The translations under genes were made by a program, and so were the position numbers. A stretch of DNA of 39,455 nucleotides. Origin: Acetobacteraceae bacterium (GTDB lineage: Bacteria > Pseudomonadota > Alphaproteobacteria > Acetobacterales > Acetobacteraceae). Shown here in pieces: positions 24,109 through 32,292 of this stretch (position 1 is its first letter; the number at the start of each line of letters is the position of its first letter). The notes under the pieces were generated by a model that worked only from the letters and a program-made list of their open reading frames with translations, ran no database searches and had not been told where the DNA came from. The stretch spans positions 1 through 39,455 of the forward strand of contig SHWL01000025.1 in assembly GCA_009693865.1 (NCBI GenBank), written 5' to 3'.

Positions 24109-25515
24109 TCACGCGAATTGATACTCTCTTGTCGCAACGATCAGTTGCAACAGTTCACCGGTATGCTTGATGGCGGCCTGTTCGTTCGCCGGCGTATCCC
24201 AGCGGACCTGACCCCATTCCTTCACCTGATCCGTCAACTCCTTCATGGTGTCGGGGCCGACTTCAACCGGGCCCAACAGATCGAGGCAGGAATTGACCAT
24301 TTGTTCCGGCGCCAGCGAGCCTTGCGCCTTCAACCGGCTCACGATGGACTTCACACCAGGCATATCCGTATTGCCGACCTGCTCGGCGACGAAGTTGATC
24401 CGGGACATCAGCGCGCCACTGTTGATCCACTCCGCGCCGGTGTGCCAGCCTTCGACCGACGGCGGATTGAGCAGATCCTGCCCCATGTACGAGGGCTGCA
24501 TCGACAGTTCGCCATAGCCTGGCTTCGGGATTTCGAAACCGCCCATCAGGCGAAGCGTGCCCACGACAACCTCGGCGGGCGACTTCAGGTGCTTGTAGCG
24601 GGCGTTCTTGAAGAAGTCCGACATGAACATCGTGCGCAGTACGGACGTGATGTCGCCCTTCGTCGCCCGGAACACCGCCGCCATGGCGGCGACCGCGTCC
24701 GGATCGCGCGGTGGGTCGATCGGCCACGCGGGCACCTGTGCCTCATCGGCGACGAAGAAGTTGTACAGATGGCGGCAAATGAACTTCGCGCAGGCCGGTT
24801 GCGTCACGATGATGTCGATGATGTCTTCGCCGTTGAAGTTGCCGGTGTGACCCAGGAACGTCTTGATGCCGTCATCGTGATCTTCCGGACGATACTCGAA
24901 CTTCCAGGGGAAGCGGCCGTACGGCAGCCGCGGGATTTTGGTTTCGAATGTCCAGCCGGTGAAGGCGCGCGAGCACTCGCGCACGTCGACCTCGGTGTAG
25001 TTGCCGGCGCCGAGGCTGAACAGTTCGAGCAGTTCGCGGCCCCAGTTCTCGTTCACGGCGGTGCCGTGGTTCTGGTTGTTGTCCAGCCAGAACAGCATCG
25101 TGGGATTCTTCGCGGTCTTCAACAGCAGATCGCGATAATTGCCCATTCCCTCATTGCGGAACATATCGATTTGTTCGAGCAACTGATCGTAATTGTCCAC
25201 CTTTGAGTTGCCGGTCGCGAACACATGATGCCAGAACAGCGCCATCTTCTCCTGCAGCGGGCGCTTCGTGTTCACCAGGTAGTACATGTAATTGACGTTG
25301 CCCATGGGCGGCTGCCCACCCGGCAACAACGCGGCCGGCTGGTGGCGGAGCAGCACATAGGGATCGACCGCGGGCATCGTATTGGGGTTCAGCAATTCCT
25401 CCACGGTCGCGTCGTAGCCCTTCGCGACGCGCGTTTCGATTTCGTCCCGGCCGGCGCCGAATCCCGCGCGCCGCATCAGGTGTGCCATCAGGTTGATGTC
25501 GTCTTGGTGAGCCAT
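24109..25515 (-). CDS. DUF1800 family protein
   Basis: A 468-residue DUF1800 protein, nearly always encoded beside DUF1501. Family marks: LMRRAGFGAGRDEIE near the N-terminus, EKMALFWHHVFATG (about 90-103), NENWGRELLELFSLGAGNY (about 155-173), ECSRAFTGW and the C-terminal NPPSVEGWHTGAEWINS. The protein is largely helical and, as seen here, has no signal peptide. The ATG at 25515 has a perfect AAGGAGG 7 bases upstream, marking the start of a three-gene operon (DUF1800, DUF1501, NHL). Role unknown; the pair is often speculated to act on or assemble an extracellular polymer, which this sequence does not test. Confidence 0.93.
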   Translation of the reverse strand: MAHQDDINLMAHLMRRAGFGAGRDEIETRVAKGYDATVEELLNPNTMPAVDPYVLLRHQPAALLPGGQPPMGNVNYMYYLVNTKRPLQEKMALFWHHVFATGNSKVDNYDQLLEQIDMFRNEGMGNYRDLLLKTAKNPTMLFWLDNNQNHGTAVNENWGRELLELFSLGAGNYTEVDVRECSRAFTGWTFETKIPRLPYGRFPWKFEYRPEDHDDGIKTFLGHTGNFNGEDIIDIIVTQPACAKFICRHLYNFFVADEAQVPAWPIDPPRDPDAVAAMAAVFRATKGDITSVLRTMFMSDFFKNARYKHLKSPAEVVVGTLRLMGGFEIPKPGYGELSMQPSYMGQDLLNPPSVEGWHTGAEWINSGALMSRINFVAEQVGNTDMPGVKSIVSRLKAQGSLAPEQMVNSCLDLLGPVEVGPDTMKELTDQVKEWGQVRWDTPANEQAAIKHTGELLQLIVATREYQFA

Positions 25516-25646
25516 GGTCGAGCCTCCTTACTGTCTGTTGTAAACCGGTGTCGAACCACGATCGGCGTTCGACTTAGTGTTCCACTCGTCGCCGGCGCCG
25601 CCGGCGCCGTCTTCGCGCCTGACCTGGCGCGTGTGTGACTGGCCGC

Positions 25647-26048
25647 TCACGTTTTGGCCTTGTCCGTATTCGGGGCACGCCGCATCCGCCGCGCATGCGA
25701 ACGCCGGGCCTTGGCCAGAGTTTCAAACCAGCCCGCGAAATCCTCAAAACCTTCGGCATGCGCGGTGCGGGCCATGCCGGTATGCTCATCGATCATCGCG
25801 GCCGCCAACTGAGTGGCCGATGTCCGTGCGGGCGCGTCCGATTCGCGGTCCGCGATCGGATGGTCGAGGTGACCGCGGGCGTAGTACGCGCCGCTTCCAG
25901 CCGCCGCGCGCGCAACAGCTGCCAGACCGCGATAGCCCGCCGCGTCAGCCGTTTGTTCATGGCTCAGATAACGCCGGTCAAACCGGCCCTCATCCGAAAA
26001 CGCATGTTTCAGATTCACGTCGGTCCGGGTCCCATCCAAGGACACCAT
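25647..26048 (-). CDS. Rubrerythrin-like protein with degraded di-iron site
   Basis: A 133-residue protein that aligns by eye with short rubrerythrins along its length: MVSLDGTRTDVNLKHAF, RRYLSHEQTADAAGY, ARGHLDH, GMARTAHAEGFEDFAGWFET and LAKARRSHARR. True rubrerythrins reduce peroxide at a di-iron centre held by four-helix-bundle Glu/His ligands. Here the first Glu (SDEGRFDRRY) remains, but the usual E-x-x-H before RGHL reads SGAY, the last E-x-x-H reads RRSH, and the middle Glu-rich stretch (normally about eleven residues ahead of GMARTA) is shortened. Metal binding is probably lost or altered. The ATG at 26048 has GAGGGAGA upstream. It is divergent from oxyR. It could be a decaying gene or a repurposed one. 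Confidence 0.75.
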   Translation of the reverse strand: MVSLDGTRTDVNLKHAFSDEGRFDRRYLSHEQTADAAGYRGLAAVARAAAGSGAYYARGHLDHPIADRESDAPARTSATQLAAAMIDEHTGMARTAHAEGFEDFAGWFETLAKARRSHARRMRRAPNTDKAKT

Positions 26049-26318
26049 GGTTTTCTCCCTCGTTCCGCGGACGGCAATGTCACATTCGCGCGACCGCCAA
26101 CGCTTATCGTTCTATGACCAAACACACGCGCCGTCGATCAGGAAGCCACTGCCATAGGGCGAATCGGGCTCGCCTTCAAGGCCCTGACCCACGGGTCGCC
26201 AAGCTTATCGACGCCTGGTCCAGCCATCCGGAGCAATCGGGCCACGACAGTTTTCAACGGCACCGCATCCCCCGTCAACACATACGGACCGCCTTCGATC
26301 CTGCAAGTCTGCACCCAT
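26049..26318. other. Intergenic region between rubrerythrin-like gene and oxyR
   Basis: No confident gene. A minus-strand reading ending near 26141 contains CRIEGGPYVLTGDAVPL, reminiscent of the start of CDGSH iron-sulfur proteins, but no CxC...CDG-H motif follows in any frame. CTAT/ATAG half-sites occur near the oxyR promoter (26323-26346) but not with canonical OxyR spacing. The promoter of the rubrerythrin-like gene is not obvious. Confidence 0.4.
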
Positions 26319-26347
26319 TTGCCTATTTGTCTAATCCATAATATAGA
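26319..26347 (+). promoter_or_regulatory. oxyR promoter
   Basis: TTGCCT (26319-26324) and TATAGA (26342-26347) are spaced by 17 bases, about 38 bases upstream of the oxyR ATG with GGAGGGAGA between. The stretch 26317-26360 is markedly more AT-rich than its surroundings. CTAT at 26323 and ATAG at 26343 flank the spacer and could be half-sites for autoregulation. Confidence 0.55.
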
Positions 26348-26384
26348 TGATCTTGATCGATTTTGTCCATGGAGGGAGAAGCTC

Positions 26385-27335
26385 ATGACGCTCTCCGAGT
26401 TGCGATATCTTGTCGCGGTGGCCGATCTCCGACATTTCGGCCAGGCGGCCGAGAGATGCCACATCACGCAGTCCACCCTGAGCACGCAACTGCGCAAACT
26501 TGAGGATTTCCTGGGGGTCACACTGCTGGAGCGCATCGGCCGTCCGGTCACCGTCACGCCGATCGGCGAAAGCATCGTGATCCGGGCGCGCCGGATTATC
26601 GAAGAAGCCGATCAAATCTGCGATCTGGCACGGCAGGACGAAGGGTTGCTGTCGAGTGTCCTCAAGCTTGGCATCATTCCGACCCTGAGCCCGTACCTGC
26701 TCCCGATGTTTCTCGGAGAGCTGCACAAGGCCCACCCACAGCTCCGCGTGGTGCTGCGCGAGGACCTGACGGCCAATTTGATCGACGCGTTGGCGGCCTA
26801 CGAAGTGGACGTCCTGCTCCTCGCCCTCGCGGATGATGTTCCCGGGCTGCACGCCCAACCGTTGTTCAACGAGCCGTTCTGGTTCGCCTTCCCCGCCGGC
26901 GATCACCTTGGCGGCCAAACCACGATCGCCGAGCACGATATCCTTGACCGCAGGCTGCTGCTTCTCGCCGAAGGTCATTGTCTGCGCGAGCAGGCGCTCG
27001 CCGTATGCGGTCAACAGTCGCGCAAGAATCATTCGTCGCCGGATGTCCTGCGCGCGACCAGCCTTGAGACCATTTGCGCCATGGTCGCGGCCGGGCTTGG
27101 CTGCACGCTTTTGCCGGCGCTGGCCGTCCCGCGCCTCGCCGGACCCGGATCCGGGGTGGAAGCCCGGCCGTTCAAGGCATCCGGGGCGGACCGCCGCATT
27201 GGTCTCCTGTGGCGGGAGGCGTTCCCGCGCGGCGGCGATCTGATGACCCTTGGCAAATTCATTCAGGGGCATTTGCCAAAGGACCTCCAGCCGCCGGGCC
27301 GGGCCAGTCACCGCGAGAAGCAATCCGCGCACTGA
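26385..27335 (+). CDS. oxyR: OxyR, peroxide-sensing LysR-family regulator
   Basis: LysR-type transcription factor of 316 residues. The winged helix-turn-helix is at about 1-60 (MTLSELRYLVAVADLRHFGQ, then CHITQSTLSTQLRKLE). The two cysteines that form the peroxide-induced disulfide of OxyR fall at Cys199 and Cys208 (AEGHCLREQALAVC), the same numbers as in the E. coli protein, so a working redox switch is expected. I chose the ATG at 26385, which has GGAGGGAGA upstream and matches the OxyR N-terminus; the frame is open further upstream without support. It probably controls peroxide-defence genes; the divergent rubrerythrin-like gene is a candidate target. Confidence 0.96.
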   Translation: MTLSELRYLVAVADLRHFGQAAERCHITQSTLSTQLRKLEDFLGVTLLERIGRPVTVTPIGESIVIRARRIIEEADQICDLARQDEGLLSSVLKLGIIPTLSPYLLPMFLGELHKAHPQLRVVLREDLTANLIDALAAYEVDVLLLALADDVPGLHAQPLFNEPFWFAFPAGDHLGGQTTIAEHDILDRRLLLLAEGHCLREQALAVCGQQSRKNHSSPDVLRATSLETICAMVAAGLGCTLLPALAVPRLAGPGSGVEARPFKASGADRRIGLLWREAFPRGGDLMTLGKFIQGHLPKDLQPPGRASHREKQSAH

Positions 27336-27488
27336 TTTGCCGGCCCAGGTATGGGCGCGAACCTTGCTTTCACGGACCCCGGCACGCACGATGGATCTGG
27401 ACGAGACGCGGCGGATCGCTGTCTCGAACGTCCTGCCCGCCCACCAGATCCTTTCGCCATACCGTCGGTTCCAGTCCAGGAGACAGTG

Positions 27489-28571
27489 ATGCAAGTCGGC
27501 GTTTTCATGCCCATCGGGAACAATGGCTGGCTGGTCTCCACGACCTCGCCGCAATTCAAGCCGAGTTTCGGTCTCAATCGCGCGGTCGTCGAAATGGCGG
27601 AACGGTTTGGGTTCGATTTTGCTCTGTCGATGATCAAATTGCATGGGTTTGGCGGTCCATCGCAGTTCTGGGACTACAATCTCGAGTCCTTCACGCTCAT
27701 GGCCGGCCTGGCCGCGGTCACGACCCGCATCCATTTGTTCGCGACCTGCGCCGTGTTGACGATGCCGGCCGCGTTCGCGGCGCGCATGGCCGTCACGATC
27801 GATTCGATTTCGCACGGGCGATTCGGCATCAACATCGTCTCGGGATGGCAACGCCGCGAATATGCGCAAATGGGAATCTGGCCGGGCAGCGAGCACTACA
27901 AACGCCGATACGAATATTGCGCCGAGTATGTCTCGATCATGAAAGAACTCTGGGCGACCGGCCGGTCGGATTACAAGGGCGATTTCTTTCAGATGGACGA
28001 CTGCCGCTGCCTGCCGATGCCAACCGCGAAGGTGCCCATCATCAGCGCGGGTCAAAGCGACGCCGGCACGCGGTTCGCGGTGGAGCACGCGGATTACAAT
28101 TTCCGGTCAGGCGGTGGCATCAATGAACCGGCCCGTGTCGCCGAGAGCGTCGGGCGCCTGGTGACCGCCAACGAGGCCGCCGGAAGGAAGTGCGGCGCGC
28201 TCGTGCTGACCATGATCATCGCCGATGAAACCGATGCAGGCGCGATGGCGAAGTGGGAGCACTATAAGACCGGCACCGATCACGAAGCGATCGCATGGCG
28301 TGATTCCCAGTTCGCGGACGATCCGACCGGCGATCCATTGGCGGGTCCGAACAAGCGCCGCACGCTCGGTACTCAGGGATTGCCCACGCAAGGGGGCGTG
28401 TTGATTGGATCCTATGCCTCCGTCGCCCGCATGCTGGACGAGTTGGCGTCGGTCCCGGGCGTGCAAGGGGTGATGCTGACGTTCGACGATTTCATCATCG
28501 GCATGGAGCAGTTCGGCACGCGGATCCAGCCGCTGATGCGATCGCGCGCGGAGCTGAACCTTGTCGCGTGA
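27489..28571 (+). CDS. rutA: RutA-like pyrimidine monooxygenase (luciferase-like FMN enzyme)
   Basis: A 360-residue luciferase-like monooxygenase closely resembling RutA, which opens the uracil ring between N3 and C4 using reduced FMN and oxygen. Matching segments include MQVGVFMPIGNNGWLVSTTS at the start, LDFALSMIKL-type FDFALSMIKLHGFGG, NLESFTLMAGLAAVT, DSISHGRFGINIVSGWQ, EFF-type GDFFQMDDCR, SAGQSDAG and the end GMEQFGTRIQPLMRSR. The ATG at 27489 has CCAGGAGA upstream. No rutB, rutC, rutD, rutF or rutG lies nearby, so either the rest of the pathway is elsewhere or the enzyme acts on another heterocycle. A flavin reductase partner would be needed and is not seen. Confidence 0.88.
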   Translation: MQVGVFMPIGNNGWLVSTTSPQFKPSFGLNRAVVEMAERFGFDFALSMIKLHGFGGPSQFWDYNLESFTLMAGLAAVTTRIHLFATCAVLTMPAAFAARMAVTIDSISHGRFGINIVSGWQRREYAQMGIWPGSEHYKRRYEYCAEYVSIMKELWATGRSDYKGDFFQMDDCRCLPMPTAKVPIISAGQSDAGTRFAVEHADYNFRSGGGINEPARVAESVGRLVTANEAAGRKCGALVLTMIIADETDAGAMAKWEHYKTGTDHEAIAWRDSQFADDPTGDPLAGPNKRRTLGTQGLPTQGGVLIGSYASVARMLDELASVPGVQGVMLTFDDFIIGMEQFGTRIQPLMRSRAELNLVA

Positions 28572-28717
28572 GGCGGAACGACCTCTTGCGTCGGCTATCC
28601 CTCCGAAGCCGGTCGACGCCTGAGCACGCCTTCCGTCCCCAACCGCGTGCGCGAAGCGAAATCAAACGGCAGCCGCACGTCGCAGGCCGGCGCCGCTCCC
28701 CATGACCGGGCCTGGCC

Positions 28718-29644
28718 TCAACTTGCGTAAGCAGCGAATACGTCACGCAAAGCGGTTGTTTGCTTTCCGTCCGCCGAGAGTGGAACCAGAATCGGGTTCT
28801 TGATGCCCGCGGCGCGCCAGGCCTCAACTCCGTCGCGCACCTGACTGGGCGAACCGCGCAAAGTGGTGTCGTCCAGCAGCCGGTCGGAGATGCAGTTCAC
28901 CACATCATCCGGCCGGTTTTCCGCGACCGCCGCTGCCGCATCCCGCATTTCGTCGCCGTAACCCGCTTCGATCCAATAATTGCGGTAATTCGGCATCAGC
29001 GCGTAATGGGACATCGTTTTCCGCAGCACGGCCTTCGCGACGGCGGGGTCCGCATCGAAGCAGACCCGCACTCGATTGCCGATGAAGAACGCCGGGTCCT
29101 CGCGCTTCGCCGCCGGGACCACGTTCAGCGACTCCGCCATGTGCGACAGGCAGCCGCTGGAGAACAACATTCCGTCGCCGATCTCGCCCGCAAGGGCGGC
29201 CATCCGTTTCCGGAGGGTCGCGAGGATCACCGGGGGCAGTGGGCCGTACTCAGTGCAGGCGCGGAATTTACTCACGAAGGCGCGGACGTCGCCCAGAGGC
29301 TTGCCGGGTGTCACCCCCATCCGGACATAGGCCGGACCATGCGCGATGCCGATCCCGAACTGAAATCGACCCGCCGAGACTTCGTGCAAATAGGCCGCGC
29401 TTTGCGCGAACTCATCCACTGTCTCCGCGTAAATCGGCGCGATCGCGCTCGCGAAATCGATCCGCTGGGTCGCGAAGGCCAACCCCGCGCATTGACCGAT
29501 GGTTCCGAAGGGGCTGGCGACGGAAATCCCGGCGAACCCCCGCCGCTCGATTTCGCGCGCGAGTTCCAGCGTCGCCAGCCGTTGTCCCGGCATGGCGGCG
29601 AGATTGAGGGCGGGTAGCCCGTTGCCCGACGTCCCGTTGGTCAT
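28718..29644 (-). CDS. Luciferase-like (LLM class) flavin- or F420-dependent oxidoreductase
   Basis: A 308-residue TIM-barrel oxidoreductase of the bacterial luciferase-like family. Visible features: ELAREIERRGFAGISVASPF (about 27-46), THRIDFASAIAPIY-type QRIDFASAIAPIY, GRFQFGIGIAHGP (about 91-103) and the C-terminal GSPSQVRDGVEAWRAAGI, the substrate-independent signature of this family. The ATG at 29644 has AGGAG 8 bases upstream. It is convergent with rutA and read in the same direction as the tRNA gene upstream. Cofactor (FMN or F420) and substrate cannot be told from the sequence. Confidence 0.87.
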   Translation of the reverse strand: MTNGTSGNGLPALNLAAMPGQRLATLELAREIERRGFAGISVASPFGTIGQCAGLAFATQRIDFASAIAPIYAETVDEFAQSAAYLHEVSAGRFQFGIGIAHGPAYVRMGVTPGKPLGDVRAFVSKFRACTEYGPLPPVILATLRKRMAALAGEIGDGMLFSSGCLSHMAESLNVVPAAKREDPAFFIGNRVRVCFDADPAVAKAVLRKTMSHYALMPNYRNYWIEAGYGDEMRDAAAAVAENRPDDVVNCISDRLLDDTTLRGSPSQVRDGVEAWRAAGIKNPILVPLSADGKQTTALRDVFAAYAS

Positions 29645-29782
29645 GGTCGGCTCCTGTTGGCATCGGGGGGTACTTGTCCGGCGGCTGGCCGGTCCGGCAC
29701 GGGACACGATAGCTGTCACCCGGCGCGTCTGGCCATGGCGGTCCGGTATCCGTGTTGTCCCGGGGAACGTATCGCTTTGACG

Positions 29783-29858
29783 TGGTGAGCCCGGAGCGAC
29801 TCGAACGCTCGGCCCCAAGATTAAAAGTCTCGTGCTCTACCAACTGAGCTACGGGCTC
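29783..29858 (-). tRNA. tRNA-Lys (anticodon TTT), CCA encoded
   Basis: A complete 76-base cloverleaf on the minus strand. The acceptor stem GAGCCCG pairs with CGGGCTC; D arm GCTC-AGTTGGTA-GAGC; anticodon stem CGAGA/TCTTG with loop CTTTTAA placing TTT at positions 34-36; T arm GAGCG-TTCGAGT-CGCTC; discriminator A and encoded CCA (29783-29785). All stems pair. The gene stands alone. Confidence 0.98.
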
Positions 29859-29986
29859 ACGCGGGCGGGTTGAACGACAGGATGGGGCGTGGGTCAAGTG
29901 ATGATCGGCGCCGGGGTGCCATGCCGCGTCCGGACGGCGATCCGCGGCGCTTGACAGCGTTGGCGCCGCGCCGAACGATCCCTCGT

Positions 29987-31141
29987 ATGACACAACAAGT
30001 GACGGCCCTGTACGACGCGGCCCGCGCCATGGTTCCCGTCCTGGCCGCGCGGGAGGCGGCAACCGTGGTCGCGCGCCGTGTTCCGGACGAAACGATAGCG
30101 GACTACCACCGCTCCGGCATCCTTCGCATCATCCAACCAAGGCGCTTCGGTGGCGATCAGGCCAGCTTCGGCGTGTTTTCGCGGATCATCGATATCCTCG
30201 CCGAGGGCTGCGCGGCCAGCGCGTGGATCTACGCGGTACTGGGCGAGCACCAATGGATCCTCGCCTGCCTGCCGGAACAAGCCCAGGAGGATATCTGGGG
30301 CGGGGATCCGCTGGCGGTGGCGTGTTCGTCGCTTGCGCCCAGGGAAGCGGCGCGGGCGGTGGCGGGCGGGTGGCGATTGAGCGGACGGTTCCCGTTTTCC
30401 TCGGGTTGCCTGCATGCGCAATGGGCGATTATCGGCGCGCGCTGCGAGGGCGGGACGCGGTATCTGATCGTGCCCCTCACAGACATCGAAATCGCCGACG
30501 ACTGGGAGGTGCTGGGGCTGCGCGGCACCGGCAGCCGGTCGTTGCTGCTCGATGATGTGTTCGTGCCCACCCATCGGAGCATTTTGTTGCGTGATTTATA
30601 CGATGGCACCACGCCTGGCGCGGAGGTGCATCCCGATTATCATATGTTGCGCGCGCCTCGTGGGCTGCTGGTGCCGTTCTCCTTGCCTTGCGTCCTGTTT
30701 CCCCTGGCACGCCGGGCCCTGACGCTGGTCGCCGAAATGTTGCGTACCCGCCTGTCTCGCGGCGTGCGCGTCATGGGTGAGTCCGAGGTCGTGCAACAGC
30801 AACTCGGCGAGGCCGCGGCCGAGATCGAAACCGCTGAACTGGTCATGCGCACGCGGCGGAACGAAACGGTTGCCCTCGTCGACTCTGGAGCCGCCATTCC
30901 GGCCGATGCCGTGCCGCGAAACCGCCGCGACATCGCTTTCGCCGCGTGGCAGGCCCGGCGCGGCGTGGAGCGTCTGATGGAACTTTCCGGCGCCCGTACC
31001 GTCTACGATGTGGACCCGTTACAAGGTCTGTGGCGGGACGTGGTGACGATCACGACGCACACCGCGGTGTCGCGGTATGTGGGGATGGTGCCATACGGGC
31101 GGATGTTGCTCGGATTGCCGCCGCCACCCGGGGACGCGTAG
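29987..31141 (+). CDS. Acyl-CoA dehydrogenase-fold flavin monooxygenase (HsaA/DszC-like group)
   Basis: A 384-residue protein with the acyl-CoA dehydrogenase fold but of the flavin-dependent monooxygenase group: IIQPRRFGGDQASFGVFSRI (about 45-64), ASAWIYAVLGEHQW (about 76-89), a middle beta-domain GGWRLSGRFPFSSGCLHAQW (about 126-145), LGLRGTGSRSLLLDDVFVP (about 177-195) and a C-terminal helical domain. The catalytic glutamate of true dehydrogenases is not apparent, and the SSG segment is typical of hydroxylases. Such enzymes use reduced flavin supplied by a separate reductase, not seen here. The start at 29987 fits the family. A TTGACA at 29951 with a weak -10 (AACGAT) would put transcription close to the ATG, so the message may be nearly leaderless. 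Confidence 0.82.
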   Translation: MTQQVTALYDAARAMVPVLAAREAATVVARRVPDETIADYHRSGILRIIQPRRFGGDQASFGVFSRIIDILAEGCAASAWIYAVLGEHQWILACLPEQAQEDIWGGDPLAVACSSLAPREAARAVAGGWRLSGRFPFSSGCLHAQWAIIGARCEGGTRYLIVPLTDIEIADDWEVLGLRGTGSRSLLLDDVFVPTHRSILLRDLYDGTTPGAEVHPDYHMLRAPRGLLVPFSLPCVLFPLARRALTLVAEMLRTRLSRGVRVMGESEVVQQQLGEAAAEIETAELVMRTRRNETVALVDSGAAIPADAVPRNRRDIAFAAWQARRGVERLMELSGARTVYDVDPLQGLWRDVVTITTHTAVSRYVGMVPYGRMLLGLPPPPGDA

Positions 31142-31157
31142 CGCCGGCGGACCCGTT

Positions 31158-32144
31158 CTACCCTGGCATCTTCATGATTTCCATCGGTGTCGGCAAATAA
31201 CGGAACCCATCGTTGAACTTCGCCACATTGCCGATGCCGGGCCATGCGAAATGATACGCCAGCACCGGAACCCGATTGGACGCCAGCATCGACAACATGC
31301 GAACCCGCGATTGAGCGGATTGCTTGGGGTCGGTGTCATAGGCGAACTCGGTCAGCGGCTTCTCCATCAACAGCACCGGATGGTGCGTCAGATCTCCGAT
31401 GTAACACATCGATTTTCCGGCCGAGTTTATCATGTAGACGGTGTGCCCGACCGTATGTCCCGGCGCGGACAAGGCGGTGATGCCGGTGATGAATTCTTCG
31501 TTATCCTTCACAAAATGGAGACGGTCGAGATTCGGCGTTAAATTCTTACGCGCCTGATCGTAGAAACTCTTGAGTTTCGGGCCAACCGTCGACTCGTTCG
31601 TCCAGTAATCGTAATCCGCCTTGGCGATGAAAATTTGCGCGTTGGGAAAGTTCCGCCGGCCGGCGGCCGACATGATCCCGCCGCAATGATCGATATGCGC
31701 GTGGCTGAGAATGACCGCGTCCACCGCCGCGGGATCGATGCCGGCCGTTTTCAGGGTCGGCATCAATCGGCCGGTGGTTGGGCCAAAGGCCTTCACGCTC
31801 CCCATGCCGGTGTCGAACAGAACGGTTTTGTTGCCGATCGTGATCACCAGGATATTTTGTTCCAGCACCACATTGTTCGGCGGCAGGAAATTTTCCGTGA
31901 GCTGGCGGGTGATTTCCTCCTTGCTAAGCCCGAGGAACGATCCCGCGGGATCGCCCAGAGGAAACGGTCCGTCGGACACAACGGTCGCCCGCGCATCACC
32001 GAGGCTGAAACGATAAAAATAGGGCGCCTGGTTGGCGGGCATGTCCATCCGGGCAAGGCCTGGGCGCGAAATCGCCGCCGCGAGGCCGGCCGCCGCCGCG
32101 GTCAGCATGCCGCGGCGCGGAAGCGTCAGGTTAAGTTTATTCAC
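31158..32144 (-). CDS. Metallo-beta-lactamase-fold hydrolase, Tat-exported, GTG start
   Basis: Predicted periplasmic zinc hydrolase, 328 residues. The signal MNKLNLTLPRRGMLTAAAAG carries a twin arginine and ends near ARMD (about residue 32). The metal motif HAHIDH is at 148-153 (SHAHIDHCGG), followed by His230 (SAPGHTVGH) and Asp251 (CYIGDLTHHP), and AYHF near the C-terminus. It belongs to the broad MBL-fold group near lactonases and YflN/AttM-like proteins; substrate unknown. The GTG at 32144 is chosen since GGGGAG lies 8 bases upstream and it gives the complete Tat signal; longer readings run back into cobT. It follows cobT on the same strand after about 150 bases. Confidence 0.88.
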   Translation of the reverse strand: MNKLNLTLPRRGMLTAAAAGLAAAISRPGLARMDMPANQAPYFYRFSLGDARATVVSDGPFPLGDPAGSFLGLSKEEITRQLTENFLPPNNVVLEQNILVITIGNKTVLFDTGMGSVKAFGPTTGRLMPTLKTAGIDPAAVDAVILSHAHIDHCGGIMSAAGRRNFPNAQIFIAKADYDYWTNESTVGPKLKSFYDQARKNLTPNLDRLHFVKDNEEFITGITALSAPGHTVGHTVYMINSAGKSMCYIGDLTHHPVLLMEKPLTEFAYDTDPKQSAQSRVRMLSMLASNRVPVLAYHFAWPGIGNVAKFNDGFRYLPTPMEIMKMPG

Positions 32145-32292
32145 GGCATTCACTCCCCATTCAGGGGCCATTGCGAACAGGTCGACCGCTGTCCGGCGAT
32201 GACCGCCCGAAACCGTACAGCGTCGAGCGGCAGGGGACAAATCGCGCGGACACCGTGTTCGATCACGGCTCCAGCGCCCGGAGTTCCGGTCG

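Noticed and set aside
25590-25610. GCCGGCGCC-rich palindrome between the rubrerythrin-like and DUF1800 genes as terminator
   Set aside because: It is a low-complexity GC run with overlapping short repeats; no convincing stem-loop with defined ends.
26331-28088. 585-codon open frame on the minus strand opposite oxyR and rutA
   Set aside because: Both plus-strand genes are family-confirmed; the antisense product has no recognisable domain.
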